DNA of 64,000 nucleotides from Lachnospiraceae bacterium KGMB03038 (GTDB lineage: Bacteria; Bacillota; Clostridia; Lachnospirales; Lachnospiraceae): the NCBI GenBank assembly GCA_007361935.1, contig CP041667.1, positions 2,198,501-2,262,500 of the forward strand, in the 5' to 3' direction. Below the pieces are notes generated by a model. It made no database searches, was not told the origin of the DNA, and was given only the letters and a program-made list of their open reading frames with translations. Position numbers and translations under genes: made by a program. The number at the start of each line of letters is the position of its first letter. Position 1 is the first letter of the stretch. Shown one piece after another: positions 34,856 through 44,132 of the stretch.

Positions 34856-35527
34856 CTACTTTGACCAGATACACCCGTCTCTTAATTCCAGCGTCTCATC
34901 ACAGATCTGGGCCAGATCCAGGTCATGGGTCGCCATCAGTATGGTCCGATGCCAGACTTTGGCGCAGCGCTTCAGCGTTCCCATCAATTCCAGAGACTGC
35001 CGGGTGTCCAGGCGGGCGGCCGGTTCATCTGCCAAGATCAATTCCGCCTCAGAGAATAACGCCCTCCCAAAGACGGCCCGCTGCCGCTCTCCGCCGGAGA
35101 GTTCCGCCGGATACCGGTTCCTTTGGCCTGTTAAAGAAAGGGTCTCCAGAATCTGGTTTAACTTTTCCTCGTCCAAAAGCCTTCCGGTATCCATGACCAC
35201 TGGCAGGATCATATTTTCCTCCACCGTAAGTCCTGGAAGAAGCGCGCCTTCCTGAAATACCATAGCGATATGACGTCTCCGAAAGGGCGCCGCTTCCTTT
35301 TCTTTCATCTTCTGGATCTGTCTTCCCGCAAGCAGGATCTCTCCTTTGTCTGGTTTCTGAAATCCCGCAAGCAGATGCAAAAGCGTCGTCTTTCCTGCCC
35401 CGGAGATCCCGGTAAGGGCAGTAAAGGTTCCTTCTTCCAGAGAAAACGTTACGTTCTTTAAAACCTTTTCCCTTCCCATTCCATCTGTAAATGATTTCTC
35501 CACGTCTGTCACTTTGACCGCTTCCAT
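34856..35527 (-). CDS. ABC exporter ATP-binding protein
   Basis: 223-residue ATPase with Walker A GISGAGKTT, Q-loop VFQEGALLP, signature LSGGERQR, Walker B LILADEPAARLD and MATHDLD. AAAGG precedes the ATG at 35527 by 8 nt. It is upstream of the permease and differs clearly from the downstream ATPase, so the two may form a heterodimer. Confidence 0.92.
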   Translation of the reverse strand: MEAVKVTDVEKSFTDGMGREKVLKNVTFSLEEGTFTALTGISGAGKTTLLHLLAGFQKPDKGEILLAGRQIQKMKEKEAAPFRRRHIAMVFQEGALLPGLTVEENMILPVVMDTGRLLDEEKLNQILETLSLTGQRNRYPAELSGGERQRAVFGRALFSEAELILADEPAARLDTRQSLELMGTLKRCAKVWHRTILMATHDLDLAQICDETLELRDGCIWSK

Positions 35528-35627
35528 TTTCATTTCCTTTCCGTCTTTAAGGATACCACCTGATCCTTCCCCGGTCCTTACAGACTGCCGGCAAAATTCT
35601 TACAGTTTTGTCAGAACTTTGCTGCTC

Positions 35628-36575
35628 TTACTTCTTTTTGCCGCCCTGTCTGGCTATTGGCAGAAAGACAGAGAAGGTGCTTCCCTTTCCCTCTTCTGAC
35701 TCTACTTTGATATATCCTTGTTCCCGTTCCAGGACAAGCCGGGACAGATACAGACCTATCCCCCATCCTTCCTGCTCTTTGGTCTTACTTCCCCGGTAGA
35801 ATTTCTGGAAGATCTTACTGTACTCGTCTTTGGAGATCCCCGGCCCCTCGTCCCGGATCTGTACCGCGCCGTAAGTTTCGTAACATTCCATAGAAAGATG
35901 GATCACAGAGCCCTTTGGGCTGTACTTGACTCCATTTTCCAGAATGTTGATAAACACTTCTTCCGTCCATTTGGGGTCAAAAAGCAGCTCGGTCTCCGCC
36001 AGTTCCCGCTGCCGGGATTCTTCTACCTGGAATTGGATCTCTTTTCTCTCCGCCTTGGGGAGCACCGCCTCCACCGCCTGCCGCAGAGCAGGAAGGACGG
36101 GCGCCTCTTCTGCCGCAAGAGCGGCCACGCCTCTCTCTAAGTCCACCATCTGGAACAGGGCGGATAACAGCCAGTCCAGCTTGTCCGTCTGCTCATCCAG
36201 CCGCTCCTGCAATCCCTGTCTCTTCTTAAGATCCAGGCCGGGATTCTTCAAAAGTTCCTGGTACAGCCGGATATTTGCCAGGGGCGTTTTCAACTGATGG
36301 GAGAGATCCGAGATCAGCCCCTGCACTGCCTGTTTCTCCATCCTGGCCCCTTCTGCTTCCATCTGAAACTTCTTCTGGATCCGCCAAAACCCGTCTCTTA
36401 ACACATCTTCCGGCAGGTCCCGGTCAGATTCCTTCCCGATCTTCTCTCCTTCTAAGACCGCCTTCTGTAGTTTTTGCACCGTTTGATACAACAGAAAATA
36501 TCTTCTTCTAAAATACAGCAGCCCTGCCAGAGCTGCTGCAATATTGATAATCCCAATTCCAATAACTGCTTCCAT
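35628..36575 (-). CDS. Sensor histidine kinase
   Basis: 315-residue kinase. One N-terminal membrane helix (about 5-22) and no sizeable extracellular loop, then a dimerisation H-box with LSHQLKTPLANIRLYQELL (phospho-acceptor His), N-box NILENGVKYSPKGS, G-box IRDEGPGIS and GWGIGLYLSRLV. The lack of an outside sensor resembles BceS-type kinases, which sense through the ABC permease. It follows the response regulator by 54 nt. Confidence 0.92.
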   Translation of the reverse strand: MEAVIGIGIINIAAALAGLLYFRRRYFLLYQTVQKLQKAVLEGEKIGKESDRDLPEDVLRDGFWRIQKKFQMEAEGARMEKQAVQGLISDLSHQLKTPLANIRLYQELLKNPGLDLKKRQGLQERLDEQTDKLDWLLSALFQMVDLERGVAALAAEEAPVLPALRQAVEAVLPKAERKEIQFQVEESRQRELAETELLFDPKWTEEVFINILENGVKYSPKGSVIHLSMECYETYGAVQIRDEGPGISKDEYSKIFQKFYRGSKTKEQEGWGIGLYLSRLVLEREQGYIKVESEEGKGSTFSVFLPIARQGGKKK

Positions 36576-36629
36576 ATCTTTTCCCTCTGCCGCTTTTTTG
36601 CGGCCCTAGTATGGCTTTTCTATGGCCCT

Positions 36630-37304
36630 TTAGTTTTCCTGCCAGACATATCCCATACCATGTACCGTTTTGATCCGCCTTGGTTTCCCCGGATCTTCCT
36701 CGATCTTCACTCTCAGCCTGCGGATGCTGACCGCCAGGGTATTCTCGTCCACATAGTTTCCTGATTCGTCCCAGATGCGGCTTAAGATCTGATCTTTGGC
36801 AAGAATCTGGCCCTTATGCTCCATAAACAGTACCAAAAGCCTCTGCTCTGTTGTGCTCAAAGCCACCTTCTCTCCCATCCGGAGGACTTCCCCGCTTCCC
36901 AGATCTACCGTGATGCCGCCGGAGGACAGACGTCTTGGCGCTTCCTGCTTCTTTAAGATCTTCCGCACTCTTGCCTGGAGGACTGCCAGGGAAAAGGGCT
37001 TGCTCATAAAATCATCCACTCCAAGCTCTAACCCCTTCACTTCGTCCATCTCCGAATCCCTTGCCGTCAGCATCAGCACCGGAAGATCTGATATTTCCCT
37101 CAGTCTCCGCACCAGATCGAAACCACTTCCATCCGGCAGATTACAGTCCAGGATGACCAGGCCGCAGCCTTCTTCTTCCAGCAGCTTCCAGCCTTCTTTC
37201 ACGTTTCCCGCCGACGCCACCTCGAGCCCTTCCAGTTCAAAGGTTAATTTAAGCCCCTCCCGCAGAGCCTCATCATCTTCAATGATCCCGATCTTGACTG
37301 TCAT
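36630..37304 (-). CDS. OmpR-family response regulator
   Basis: 224 residues. Receiver domain with acidic pocket IIEDDEA, phospho-Asp in LVILDCNLPDG (about residue 54), Thr in LMLTARD and Lys in FMSKPFS; C-terminal winged helix with ENTLAVSIRRLRVKIEEDP (recognition helix) and HGMGYVWQ. It is the first gene of the regulator-kinase-ATPase-permease-ATPase set and probably activates the transporter genes. Confidence 0.94.
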   Translation of the reverse strand: MTVKIGIIEDDEALREGLKLTFELEGLEVASAGNVKEGWKLLEEEGCGLVILDCNLPDGSGFDLVRRLREISDLPVLMLTARDSEMDEVKGLELGVDDFMSKPFSLAVLQARVRKILKKQEAPRRLSSGGITVDLGSGEVLRMGEKVALSTTEQRLLVLFMEHKGQILAKDQILSRIWDESGNYVDENTLAVSIRRLRVKIEEDPGKPRRIKTVHGMGYVWQEN

Positions 37305-37392
37305 CGTCTTTCTCCTTTATCTCCATCCCCGCCGTTTTACCGTCTGAAACCGCCGGGAAGATCTTCTCTCCTTCATCCCTAGTATATCGGCA

Positions 37393-38766
37393 TCACAGGG
37401 ATTTTACAATCTTCTTTCTCACAAACCAGAAGCAGACCGCCTGCATGATGATCGTAAGGATCCATGATGCGGGATAAGAGATAAATAGGAAATGCAGCGA
37501 TCTGTGCTGCGGGAAAAATCCGTAGATCCATACAATCCGGGTTCCCACTGTTCCGATCACGGACAGCACCATCGGCACCGCGGAATGTCCCATACCCCGC
37601 AGGGCTCCAGGCAATAGATCCATGATGCCGCACATAAAATATGGAACCGTGGTGATCGATAAGATCTCCAATCCGCACTGGACCACGTCTGTATCGGATG
37701 TATAGATCCCCAGAACCTGAGAACCGAATAGGTAGGCCCCGACTCCCAGCACCAGAGACACTCCCACCGATAAGATCCCGCAGTCCAGCAGCACCCGGTC
37801 CATCCGTTTTTGCTTTCCTACACTGTAGTTCTGACTGGTAAAACTCATACAGGCTTGTGTGACCGCATTCACTGCCACATACAAGAAACTTAAGATATTA
37901 TTTGCCGCCGTATATCCGGCCATTGCCGTCGCCCCAAAGGAATTGACAGAAGACTGCAGCATTGCGTTGGAGAAATTGATCACCGTACTCTGGATTCCCG
38001 CCGGGATCCCCACCTGGAAGATCCGTTTCAGGTAGACACTCCTGATCTTGAGTTTAGAGAATCGGAGACGATAGCTGCTTTCTGTCCGATGGAGACACCA
38101 CAGCACCAGGATACAGGAAATCATCTGGGAAGTCACCGTCCCGATCGCCACCCCGGCCACTCCAAGCGGAATCACCACTACCAGAAGAAGATCCAGTCCC
38201 ACATTGGCCATTCCGGCAGCAAGAAGGAACAGCAGGGGCCGCTTGGTATCTCCCACTGCCCTCAGGATTGCCGCCCCATAGTTATACAGCATAAAAAAAG
38301 GCATCCCCAGAAAATAGATCCTCATGTAGACCGCCGCCTGGCCGATCACATCCTGGGGCGTATTCATCAGGCTTAACGCGGGCCTTGCCGCTCCAACCCC
38401 CACAAAGGCCATCAAAATTCCACTGACCAGCGCCAAAGTGATGGCTGTATGTACCGCTTCCGACATTTCCTTATCCTGTCCTGCCGCATAGTATCTGGCT
38501 GCCAGCACATTGGCTCCCAGTGAAACTCCAATAAAAAGATTCGTAAAAATATTGATCAGCGCTGTGGTAGAACCTACCGCCGCCAGCGCCTGGCTTCCGC
38601 TGAACCTTCCCACCACAATGATATCCACAGCGTTAAACAGAAGCTGCAGGATACTGGATAGCATCAAGGGAAGGGAAAATGAGATCAATTTGTCCATGAT
38701 GGACCCATTGCACATATCGATTTCGTATTTATTTCTTTTCAAGGTGCGATCCCTCTCCTTCTTCAT
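37393..38766 (-). CDS. MATE-family efflux transporter
   Basis: 457 residues with 12 membrane segments in two related halves; the start of the first half reads PLMLSSILQLLFNAVDIIVV, the classic MatE opening. Exports drugs or metabolites using Na+ or H+. The ATG at 38766 has only a weak upstream site. A TTG at 38742, with AAGGAGAGG upstream, is a credible alternative start that drops eight residues. It follows the MFS gene by 52 nt on the same strand. Confidence 0.9.
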   Translation of the reverse strand: MKKERDRTLKRNKYEIDMCNGSIMDKLISFSLPLMLSSILQLLFNAVDIIVVGRFSGSQALAAVGSTTALINIFTNLFIGVSLGANVLAARYYAAGQDKEMSEAVHTAITLALVSGILMAFVGVGAARPALSLMNTPQDVIGQAAVYMRIYFLGMPFFMLYNYGAAILRAVGDTKRPLLFLLAAGMANVGLDLLLVVVIPLGVAGVAIGTVTSQMISCILVLWCLHRTESSYRLRFSKLKIRSVYLKRIFQVGIPAGIQSTVINFSNAMLQSSVNSFGATAMAGYTAANNILSFLYVAVNAVTQACMSFTSQNYSVGKQKRMDRVLLDCGILSVGVSLVLGVGAYLFGSQVLGIYTSDTDVVQCGLEILSITTVPYFMCGIMDLLPGALRGMGHSAVPMVLSVIGTVGTRIVWIYGFFPQHRSLHFLFISYPASWILTIIMQAVCFWFVRKKIVKSL

Positions 38767-38818
38767 ACTATCTTTATTTTGCAGAATCCTGCGAAAGATG
38801 TCAAGCGGCAGGGATATA

Positions 38819-40036
38819 TCACTTCATTCTGCCAGCACTCAGGCCGATCACGCAGATCAGAAGTCCCGTCGGGATCAGCACCCAATACACCTGCGCGGAA
38901 AACACATCGAACAGTATTCCATACAGCACCTGGCCCAAAGGCTGGGCGCACATGGAAATCGTATATACACAGGCCATCACCTTCCCCGTCAGCCTTTCCG
39001 GCGTCCCTTCCTGTATGGCTGAAAGAGCATAAATGGAAAACATGCTGCATACAAACTGGCATCCGCAGACCGCCGCCACCAGTATCCCGTATTTCCCCAA
39101 TATTCCCACGGGAAGCAGGAACCCAATGCCCGCTGGCAGAAACAACAGGCCGGTCCCCTCGATCAAAAATGGGAAATGCCGCAATCCTATCTTTTGTCCC
39201 AGCAGCCCCGCCGCCAGGCTTCCTAATACCGCCGCCACTCCGGCCAGACTCTCCGCCGCCCCATAGTGCTCCGGGGATAGTCCAAGTGTGGTCCGGATCA
39301 GATAGGGGAATCCCACGGACACGACTCCCACCACAAACATACTGACTGCCGCCGCCAGCGCCAGCAGACGCAGCACGCCTGTCCGCTCCCCGCGAAGAAA
39401 CCCCATGCTTTCGCGGAAATCCGCTTTTACAATTTCCCACAGCCCCATCTTCTTCTCTGGCTTTTGCCCTTCCAGCCGGATGAAGCACTCAAAACACGCA
39501 GTAATGAAAAAGCAGACAGCCGCTCCATAGAAAACCGTACGGATTCCAAAGGCTGTATAGAAAACACTTCCCAGAAATGGCGTGACCAGCCCTGCCACCG
39601 CCTGTACCTGGCTCACCACCGCATTTCCTTTTAAAAGATTATCCCCGGACAGCATCTGGGGAACACACGCCTGTACGGTAGGAGACTCAAAGGCTCCCAG
39701 AACCGAAAGGACAAACAGCAAAAGCCCCACCAGAAAAATCTTATCGCCCAATGGGAAAACCGCGCAGGTTATCAGCACCGCCCCTCCTGAAATGGTATCC
39801 AGCTCCACCATAATATTTCTGCGGTTTGCCCGGTCCGCTAAGATTCCTCCAAAGGGAGACAGGATGATCGCGGGCACCATGGCCGCCGCCAGCATTCCCG
39901 CAAAGACTGAAGCTTCTCCGGTCTGTTCCAGCACATACATGGACAGAGCGAATTTGAGCGAATAATTTCCGACTAAGGAACTGATCTGCCCAAGGACTAA
40001 AAGAGCGAAATTCCTGGTAAATAATCTCTGTTTCAT
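38819..40036 (-). CDS. MFS drug exporter
   Basis: 405 residues, 12 membrane segments, with the family loop FGGILADRANRRNIMVELD between helices 2 and 3. It resembles EntS-type or tetracycline/macrolide exporters by general layout. AAAGGAGG is 8 nt before the ATG. A palindrome at 40051-40069 that matches the TetR operator overlaps the start region, so expression is likely controlled by the upstream TetR gene. Confidence 0.88.
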   Translation of the reverse strand: MKQRLFTRNFALLVLGQISSLVGNYSLKFALSMYVLEQTGEASVFAGMLAAAMVPAIILSPFGGILADRANRRNIMVELDTISGGAVLITCAVFPLGDKIFLVGLLLFVLSVLGAFESPTVQACVPQMLSGDNLLKGNAVVSQVQAVAGLVTPFLGSVFYTAFGIRTVFYGAAVCFFITACFECFIRLEGQKPEKKMGLWEIVKADFRESMGFLRGERTGVLRLLALAAAVSMFVVGVVSVGFPYLIRTTLGLSPEHYGAAESLAGVAAVLGSLAAGLLGQKIGLRHFPFLIEGTGLLFLPAGIGFLLPVGILGKYGILVAAVCGCQFVCSMFSIYALSAIQEGTPERLTGKVMACVYTISMCAQPLGQVLYGILFDVFSAQVYWVLIPTGLLICVIGLSAGRMK

Positions 40037-40050
40037 ATCCCTACCTCCTT

Positions 40051-40069
40051 TTCATACCAACCGTATGAA
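40051..40069. promoter_or_regulatory. Second candidate TetR operator, at the MFS start
   Basis: TTCATAC and GTATGAA separated by 5 nt. It shares the CATAC-5 nt-GTATG core and spacing of the operator at 40843-40877. Confidence 0.65.
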
Positions 40070-40086
40070 TGTATCTTGTTAAAAAT

Positions 40087-40112
40087 AAAAGTGGGAGTTC
40101 TCTCCCACTTTT
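40087..40112. terminator. Terminator between tetR-type and MFS genes
   Basis: AAAAGTGGGAG/CTCCCACTTTTT hairpin with T-rich flanks. It suggests the MFS gene also has a promoter of its own. Confidence 0.8.
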
Positions 40113-40130
40113 TGGGCCTTTCCTTCTTCT

Positions 40131-40778
40131 TTAATCCTCCTGCGGCATTTTCTCAAAGAAATCGTCTACTAATTGATACAACTCTTCGTTCATGACAGGA
40201 ATCCCCAGTTTTTCCAGCATATCTCCAAGGAACCGGAACTTATGCTTCATCTCTTCCTTTGTAGCCGGAAATATGGATGGGATCATCCATAAGCTGGTCA
40301 GCAGCGGAAGCAGTTCCGAGATCTCTCTGGTGTATTCCGTATGAATGGAGCCATCCTGGTTTCCCTCTTCGATCAGCTTCTGGAAATATGGTGTCAGGAT
40401 CCTCCGGTTGCTCTTGATCATTTCCATCAGCACACGGGGATTGCGGGTAATCGGGATCGCCTGGATATTCAGATCCACACGGGCTGTATCCGCCTGGTTT
40501 AAGCGGATCATTTCCCGCAGTTTTTCCAAACCGTTCAGATCCTCTCTTCCCTGTACCGCCTCAAAGGGATTGTTAGCGAAAAACATCCGGTCCCCCACCG
40601 CGTCCATGATCTCGTCTTTTGATTTAAAATGATGATAGACCGCGCCTTTTGTCAGGCCGCCCAGTTCGTCTACAATATCCTGGATCGTTGTATTTTCAAA
40701 TCCTTTCTCCAGAAACAGCCGCTGGGCTGTATCCAAGATCCGTTCCTCCGTCTCTTCCGGGTATTTGTTGCGCGCCAT
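40131..40778 (-). CDS. TetR/AcrR-family repressor
   Basis: 215 residues. N-terminal helix-turn-helix (ERILDTAQRLFLEKGFENTT, then TKGAVYHHFKSKDEI) and an all-helical ligand domain. It lies next to MFS and MATE exporter genes and is preceded by a consensus promoter overlapped by a 35-bp palindrome, so it should repress itself and the exporter, with the drug as inducer. Ligand unknown. Confidence 0.92.
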   Translation of the reverse strand: MARNKYPEETEERILDTAQRLFLEKGFENTTIQDIVDELGGLTKGAVYHHFKSKDEIMDAVGDRMFFANNPFEAVQGREDLNGLEKLREMIRLNQADTARVDLNIQAIPITRNPRVLMEMIKSNRRILTPYFQKLIEEGNQDGSIHTEYTREISELLPLLTSLWMIPSIFPATKEEMKHKFRFLGDMLEKLGIPVMNEELYQLVDDFFEKMPQED

Positions 40779-40819
40779 GGGAGAACCTCCTTCTATACAT
40801 TCTCTTGGTATGTATAATC

Positions 40820-40877
40820 ATTATAATCAGGCCGATACTGGCTGTCAAGATACATACAGAAAGTATGTATCTTGACA
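40820..40877 (-). promoter_or_regulatory. Consensus promoter with 35-bp TetR operator
   Basis: Minus strand: TTGACA (40843-40848), 17-nt spacer, TATAAT (40820-40825). The perfect palindrome 40843-40877 has 15-nt arms (TGTCAAGATACATAC and its complement) around AGAAA and covers the -35 box. Confidence 0.88.
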
Positions 40878-40887
40878 TTTTTCCTAT

Positions 40888-41718
40888 TTATTCCTCTTGG
40901 CTGGCTTCCCAAGACCGGGCCGCCAGCCTCTGATAATGCAGGTACAACATTCCAAACCGATAGAAATATCCCGGCTTCCACGGCTTAGCCTTTCCGCAGA
41001 AATGCAGGATGGACGTGTGTTCCATCACCCATTTGGAATTATATTTAGCCCCGCTTCGCATCATATAGTTGTTATAGTTCCTGGCATCGTAATTCCAGAC
41101 CGCGTCGTCTAAAGGCAGGATCCGCTCTCCGTACAGCGCGTTTAAAAGATCCTGGTCTGGAAGCACCAGTTCCTTTCGATGAGTTTCCACATATTGGAAC
41201 AGTTTCTCCGGAAGGATCTCTTTTCTTGCCAGCTTCAGATTCATAAGCAGAACCCCGGAATTATAATAATCATGCTCCACCCCCAACCGAATCCGGTTCA
41301 TATCATTGGCGAATTCTGTCTTCCCTGTATGGGCGGCGGCCGCAAATAAATTCTCTTCAAGCTCCATTTCCCAAAGCTCACGCAAAGGGTTGATGACCAG
41401 AATATCTGGATCAAGGTAAAGGATCTTATCCACATGCTCCGGCAGCATCTGCCCCGCCAGCAGGCGATAATACATTTCTACCGGATAGCGGTCATTCGCC
41501 GGAGCCTTCCGGAACATCTCCCCATTCATCTGAACCGGGCAAAACTCATACCCTCTGGCATGGCACCAGTTTGCCGTCCTTGTAAGCAGTTCCTCCGGAA
41601 GATGGTTCTGCAAAAGATATAGCGTGAATTTCTCACCTGGATCATTCAGCTCCAGCGATGTCAGGAGCACCTCTAGCTGGGGGAAATAATTCTGGTCAAG
41701 TGTAACTAAAAGATTCAA
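40888..41718 (-). CDS. Family 8 glycosyltransferase
   Basis: About 276 residues with the GT-A fold of family 8: LLVTLDQNYFPQLEVLLTSL at the start, the metal-binding DxD in ILYLDPDILVI, DYYNSGVLLMNL, LPDQDLLNALY and HFCGKAKPW with the metal-binding His. Transfers glucose or galactose from UDP to a cell-surface acceptor, as in LPS or wall-glycan synthesis. I chose the TTG at 41718 since AAAGGAGG lies 7 nt upstream; an ATG at 41751 has none. Confidence 0.88.
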   Translation of the reverse strand: MNLLVTLDQNYFPQLEVLLTSLELNDPGEKFTLYLLQNHLPEELLTRTANWCHARGYEFCPVQMNGEMFRKAPANDRYPVEMYYRLLAGQMLPEHVDKILYLDPDILVINPLRELWEMELEENLFAAAAHTGKTEFANDMNRIRLGVEHDYYNSGVLLMNLKLARKEILPEKLFQYVETHRKELVLPDQDLLNALYGERILPLDDAVWNYDARNYNNYMMRSGAKYNSKWVMEHTSILHFCGKAKPWKPGYFYRFGMLYLHYQRLAARSWEASQEE

Positions 41719-41848
41719 TTGCAAGCCTCCTTTTTCTGTTTGCCCCTCCATCGTACTGGCCGCAAGGGGGATTCAACTGGTCAACTGCTCCCAGTATAAC
41801 ATATATCTTGGTAAAACAGCACTTTTGTTTCTATGTTTGCCACTCCTT

Positions 41849-43021
41849 CTAGCGTGTAGCCCCGCAGCCGCAATACTGATAATCCACATACTCCTCATAG
41901 TATCCCTGGTCTTCCTGATGTGTCACAGCGGGAACGGTCTTGGAAACATTCTGGTAATTACCAATATATCCCTCATTTTTCATCTTATCTTTAATGATAG
42001 CGGCAAGATCTGAACTGGTAAATCCATTCTCAAACCAGTAAGTCTCCCCGTTTGCCGTCCATGTCCCATCGGAATTTTCCGTATAGAGGCGGGCGCCATA
42101 TACCGTACGCGCTGGTGTATCGACTACCGTCACCCAGTTTGACACCCATCGCTTGGCCGTGTGGCTTTTCCATTTATGCGTGTGGGACGGCTTTGCCGTC
42201 TGATCAGAAGAACTGTTGGAACCTGAACCTTTGGAACCTGCGCTCCCTGACCTGCCACTGTCTGTGCCAGAGGACGTGTTTTGAGACGTGTCCTTGCTGC
42301 TGGCCGCCTTATTATCTGCAGAGGTGGCTGTCTTTGGATCGTCATACACGTTCACCTTCGTATCGGCCGCAGCCGCATCCTGCTTTGTCTGATCGGAGAC
42401 ATTCGGGTTCTTCGCCACATTTTCTTCCAGCTTATCAAGAACTGCCTGGCCTCCATCGCCTTTCAGTGTCTCATCTCCGTTCTCAATGGCCGCTTTCGTC
42501 TGATCAATAATATCCTGCAGCATTTCATCCGTGACCTGATCGGCGGGAATCAGCGTCAATGTACAGTCAATGGCGGGAACGTCTTCTGTATCTGTGCTGA
42601 CTGCAATATTTTGGGCGCTTCCTGTTTTATAGACAGAACCATCCTGGTTGACAGGACTGAGAAATTCAACCTTGTAGGCGCCTGCTTCCAGGCTTACGCT
42701 GGAAGTCCCTTCTCCCTCTTCCGAGCCTGGAAGGATTGCATGATAGAAATCTACATCGGTGTTGCTCTCGTCAGCTCCGGCAATGTGAGCCACCGCGGGA
42801 GTCGAGTTCTCATCCCAGTTTTTATCCGCCATGATACAAAGAGAAAGGTCCACGGTATCCGACGTACTGGATCCCGCCTTCTCTCTCCCCGTCTCCTGAT
42901 CCGCCGGTGAAAATACACCCGACGCGGCGGCGGCCGAAGCCGACAATAGTACCATGATAAGAACCGCGGCAGTGGTCGCATACAGTTTGTGGGTTCTCAT
43001 CCATTCTGTGATTTTCTTCAT
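41849..43021 (-). CDS. Secreted/anchored protein with Ser/Gly linker, unknown function
   Basis: 390 residues. An N-terminal basic part and membrane segment or signal (about 13-35), a domain of about 150 residues with a transthyretin-like look (VSLEAGAYKVEFLSPVNQDG), a helical part, a Ser/Gly/Lys-rich linker (about 235-275), then a His/Trp-rich C-terminal domain (THKWKSHTAKRWVSNW) ending in CGCGATR, where the paired cysteines suggest a metal site. No LPXTG. Exposed on the cell surface; function unknown. Confidence 0.7.
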   Translation of the reverse strand: MKKITEWMRTHKLYATTAAVLIMVLLSASAAAASGVFSPADQETGREKAGSSTSDTVDLSLCIMADKNWDENSTPAVAHIAGADESNTDVDFYHAILPGSEEGEGTSSVSLEAGAYKVEFLSPVNQDGSVYKTGSAQNIAVSTDTEDVPAIDCTLTLIPADQVTDEMLQDIIDQTKAAIENGDETLKGDGGQAVLDKLEENVAKNPNVSDQTKQDAAAADTKVNVYDDPKTATSADNKAASSKDTSQNTSSGTDSGRSGSAGSKGSGSNSSSDQTAKPSHTHKWKSHTAKRWVSNWVTVVDTPARTVYGARLYTENSDGTWTANGETYWFENGFTSSDLAAIIKDKMKNEGYIGNYQNVSKTVPAVTHQEDQGYYEEYVDYQYCGCGATR

Positions 43022-43129
43022 TTTCTCTCTTCTCCTTTTCCATTTTGTTAGACTTTTGATAGGCTGCCTATAACCTCTCTTTCACAGACTTGGACAAGTG
43101 TACTTCCAAAAAAGTTTTAAAAAGCAAAT

Positions 43130-43166
43130 AAAAACCGCGATGCCCTAAAATGGCACCGCAGTTTTT
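43130..43166. terminator. Bidirectional hairpin between secreted protein and hydrolase
   Basis: AAAAACCGCGATGCC and GGCACCGCAGTTTTT pair with two imperfect positions. Confidence 0.65.
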
Positions 43167-43196
43167 ATTTCTGATAGAAGATTCTCTCTGTTCTAT

Positions 43197-43970
43197 TTAT
43201 AGGCAGTCCTCTTTCAGGAATCGGCAGATTGCTTCTGCCGCCTCCTCTGCATTGGAATACATTGCGGGATGGCCTCCTTCTGGAAACAGACAGACTTGGC
43301 CCCTGGTTTCCACCGCAATTTCCTCATATTCCTTCTGCAGATTCTCCCTGGTCATCTCGTCTCCCAGGCTTCCTATCAACATAAGAGGAACTTGCAGTTC
43401 TGACAGCGGCCTGACAAAGAGCGGCAGCTTTTGTTTCCCGCACTGTACCAGCGCCTCTGTATCTTTGTCCACCACTTGTTCCCAATCTTCCCCCTGGCAC
43501 CACTGGTAGAACCCTGCCGCCTGCTCATCTTTTTTAGCGCTCTCCCTCTCTTTGAGAAGATTTTCCACAAATCCTTCGCCAAGCGTCCGGCCGTCAAAGC
43601 TGTCCGCCACGATCCGGTCTACCAGGTCCGGTCTTATAAGCCCTGCGTTTATTGCCGCCCAGGCCCCACCGCTGCTGCCTGCGATACTGACTTTTTCTTC
43701 AACAATTTTCTCTCCATACAGATGCTCCAGCAAAGCTACTGTCTGCTTCGCCCACTCCTGCCACAGACTGGCTGGGAACTTCTCCACCCGGTCAGATCTG
43801 CCATTCCCCAGGAAATCGATCAGGATTACTTTGAAGTTGTCCGTATATAAAGGGAGAAGCGGTTCAAACATTTTCGATGACGCAGTGTTGCCGTGCAGAA
43901 AGAGGAGCGGTTTTCCCGCGCCTGCTTCTGAATAGTAGATTTGCTTGGATTGGTAGGTGAAATATGGCAT
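43197..43970 (-). CDS. Alpha/beta hydrolase
   Basis: 257 residues. LLFLHGNTAS forms the oxyanion loop, GSSGGAW holds the nucleophilic Ser (about 98), an Asp follows in the IGSLGDEM turn, and PEGGHPAMYS carries the catalytic His (about 235). Looks like an esterase or a small-molecule hydrolase. It ends just before a terminator and begins about 160 nt from the CRISPR array end. Confidence 0.88.
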   Translation of the reverse strand: MPYFTYQSKQIYYSEAGAGKPLLFLHGNTASSKMFEPLLPLYTDNFKVILIDFLGNGRSDRVEKFPASLWQEWAKQTVALLEHLYGEKIVEEKVSIAGSSGGAWAAINAGLIRPDLVDRIVADSFDGRTLGEGFVENLLKERESAKKDEQAAGFYQWCQGEDWEQVVDKDTEALVQCGKQKLPLFVRPLSELQVPLMLIGSLGDEMTRENLQKEYEEIAVETRGQVCLFPEGGHPAMYSNAEEAAEAICRFLKEDCL

Positions 43971-44065
43971 GTGATGGCCTCCTGTCTTATAAGGTATTTT
44001 CAGTATAACATAGATCTTGGTATAGCATCCCTTTATTGCAAAAGTCCTGATGATTGTGTTTGCTT

Positions 44066-44098
44066 AAGGGAAGCAGCGTTTCCCATACGGTGAGTGGC
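44066..44098. repeat. Decayed leader-distal CRISPR repeat
   Basis: CGTTTCCCATACGGTGAGTG matches the hairpin half of the repeat imperfectly, and its end lies 34 nt from the first clear repeat, the normal spacer length. Probably an old terminal repeat. Confidence 0.5.
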
Positions 44099-44132
44099 CC
44101 AGAAATAATCCGCAACATCATATTGACCGCAT

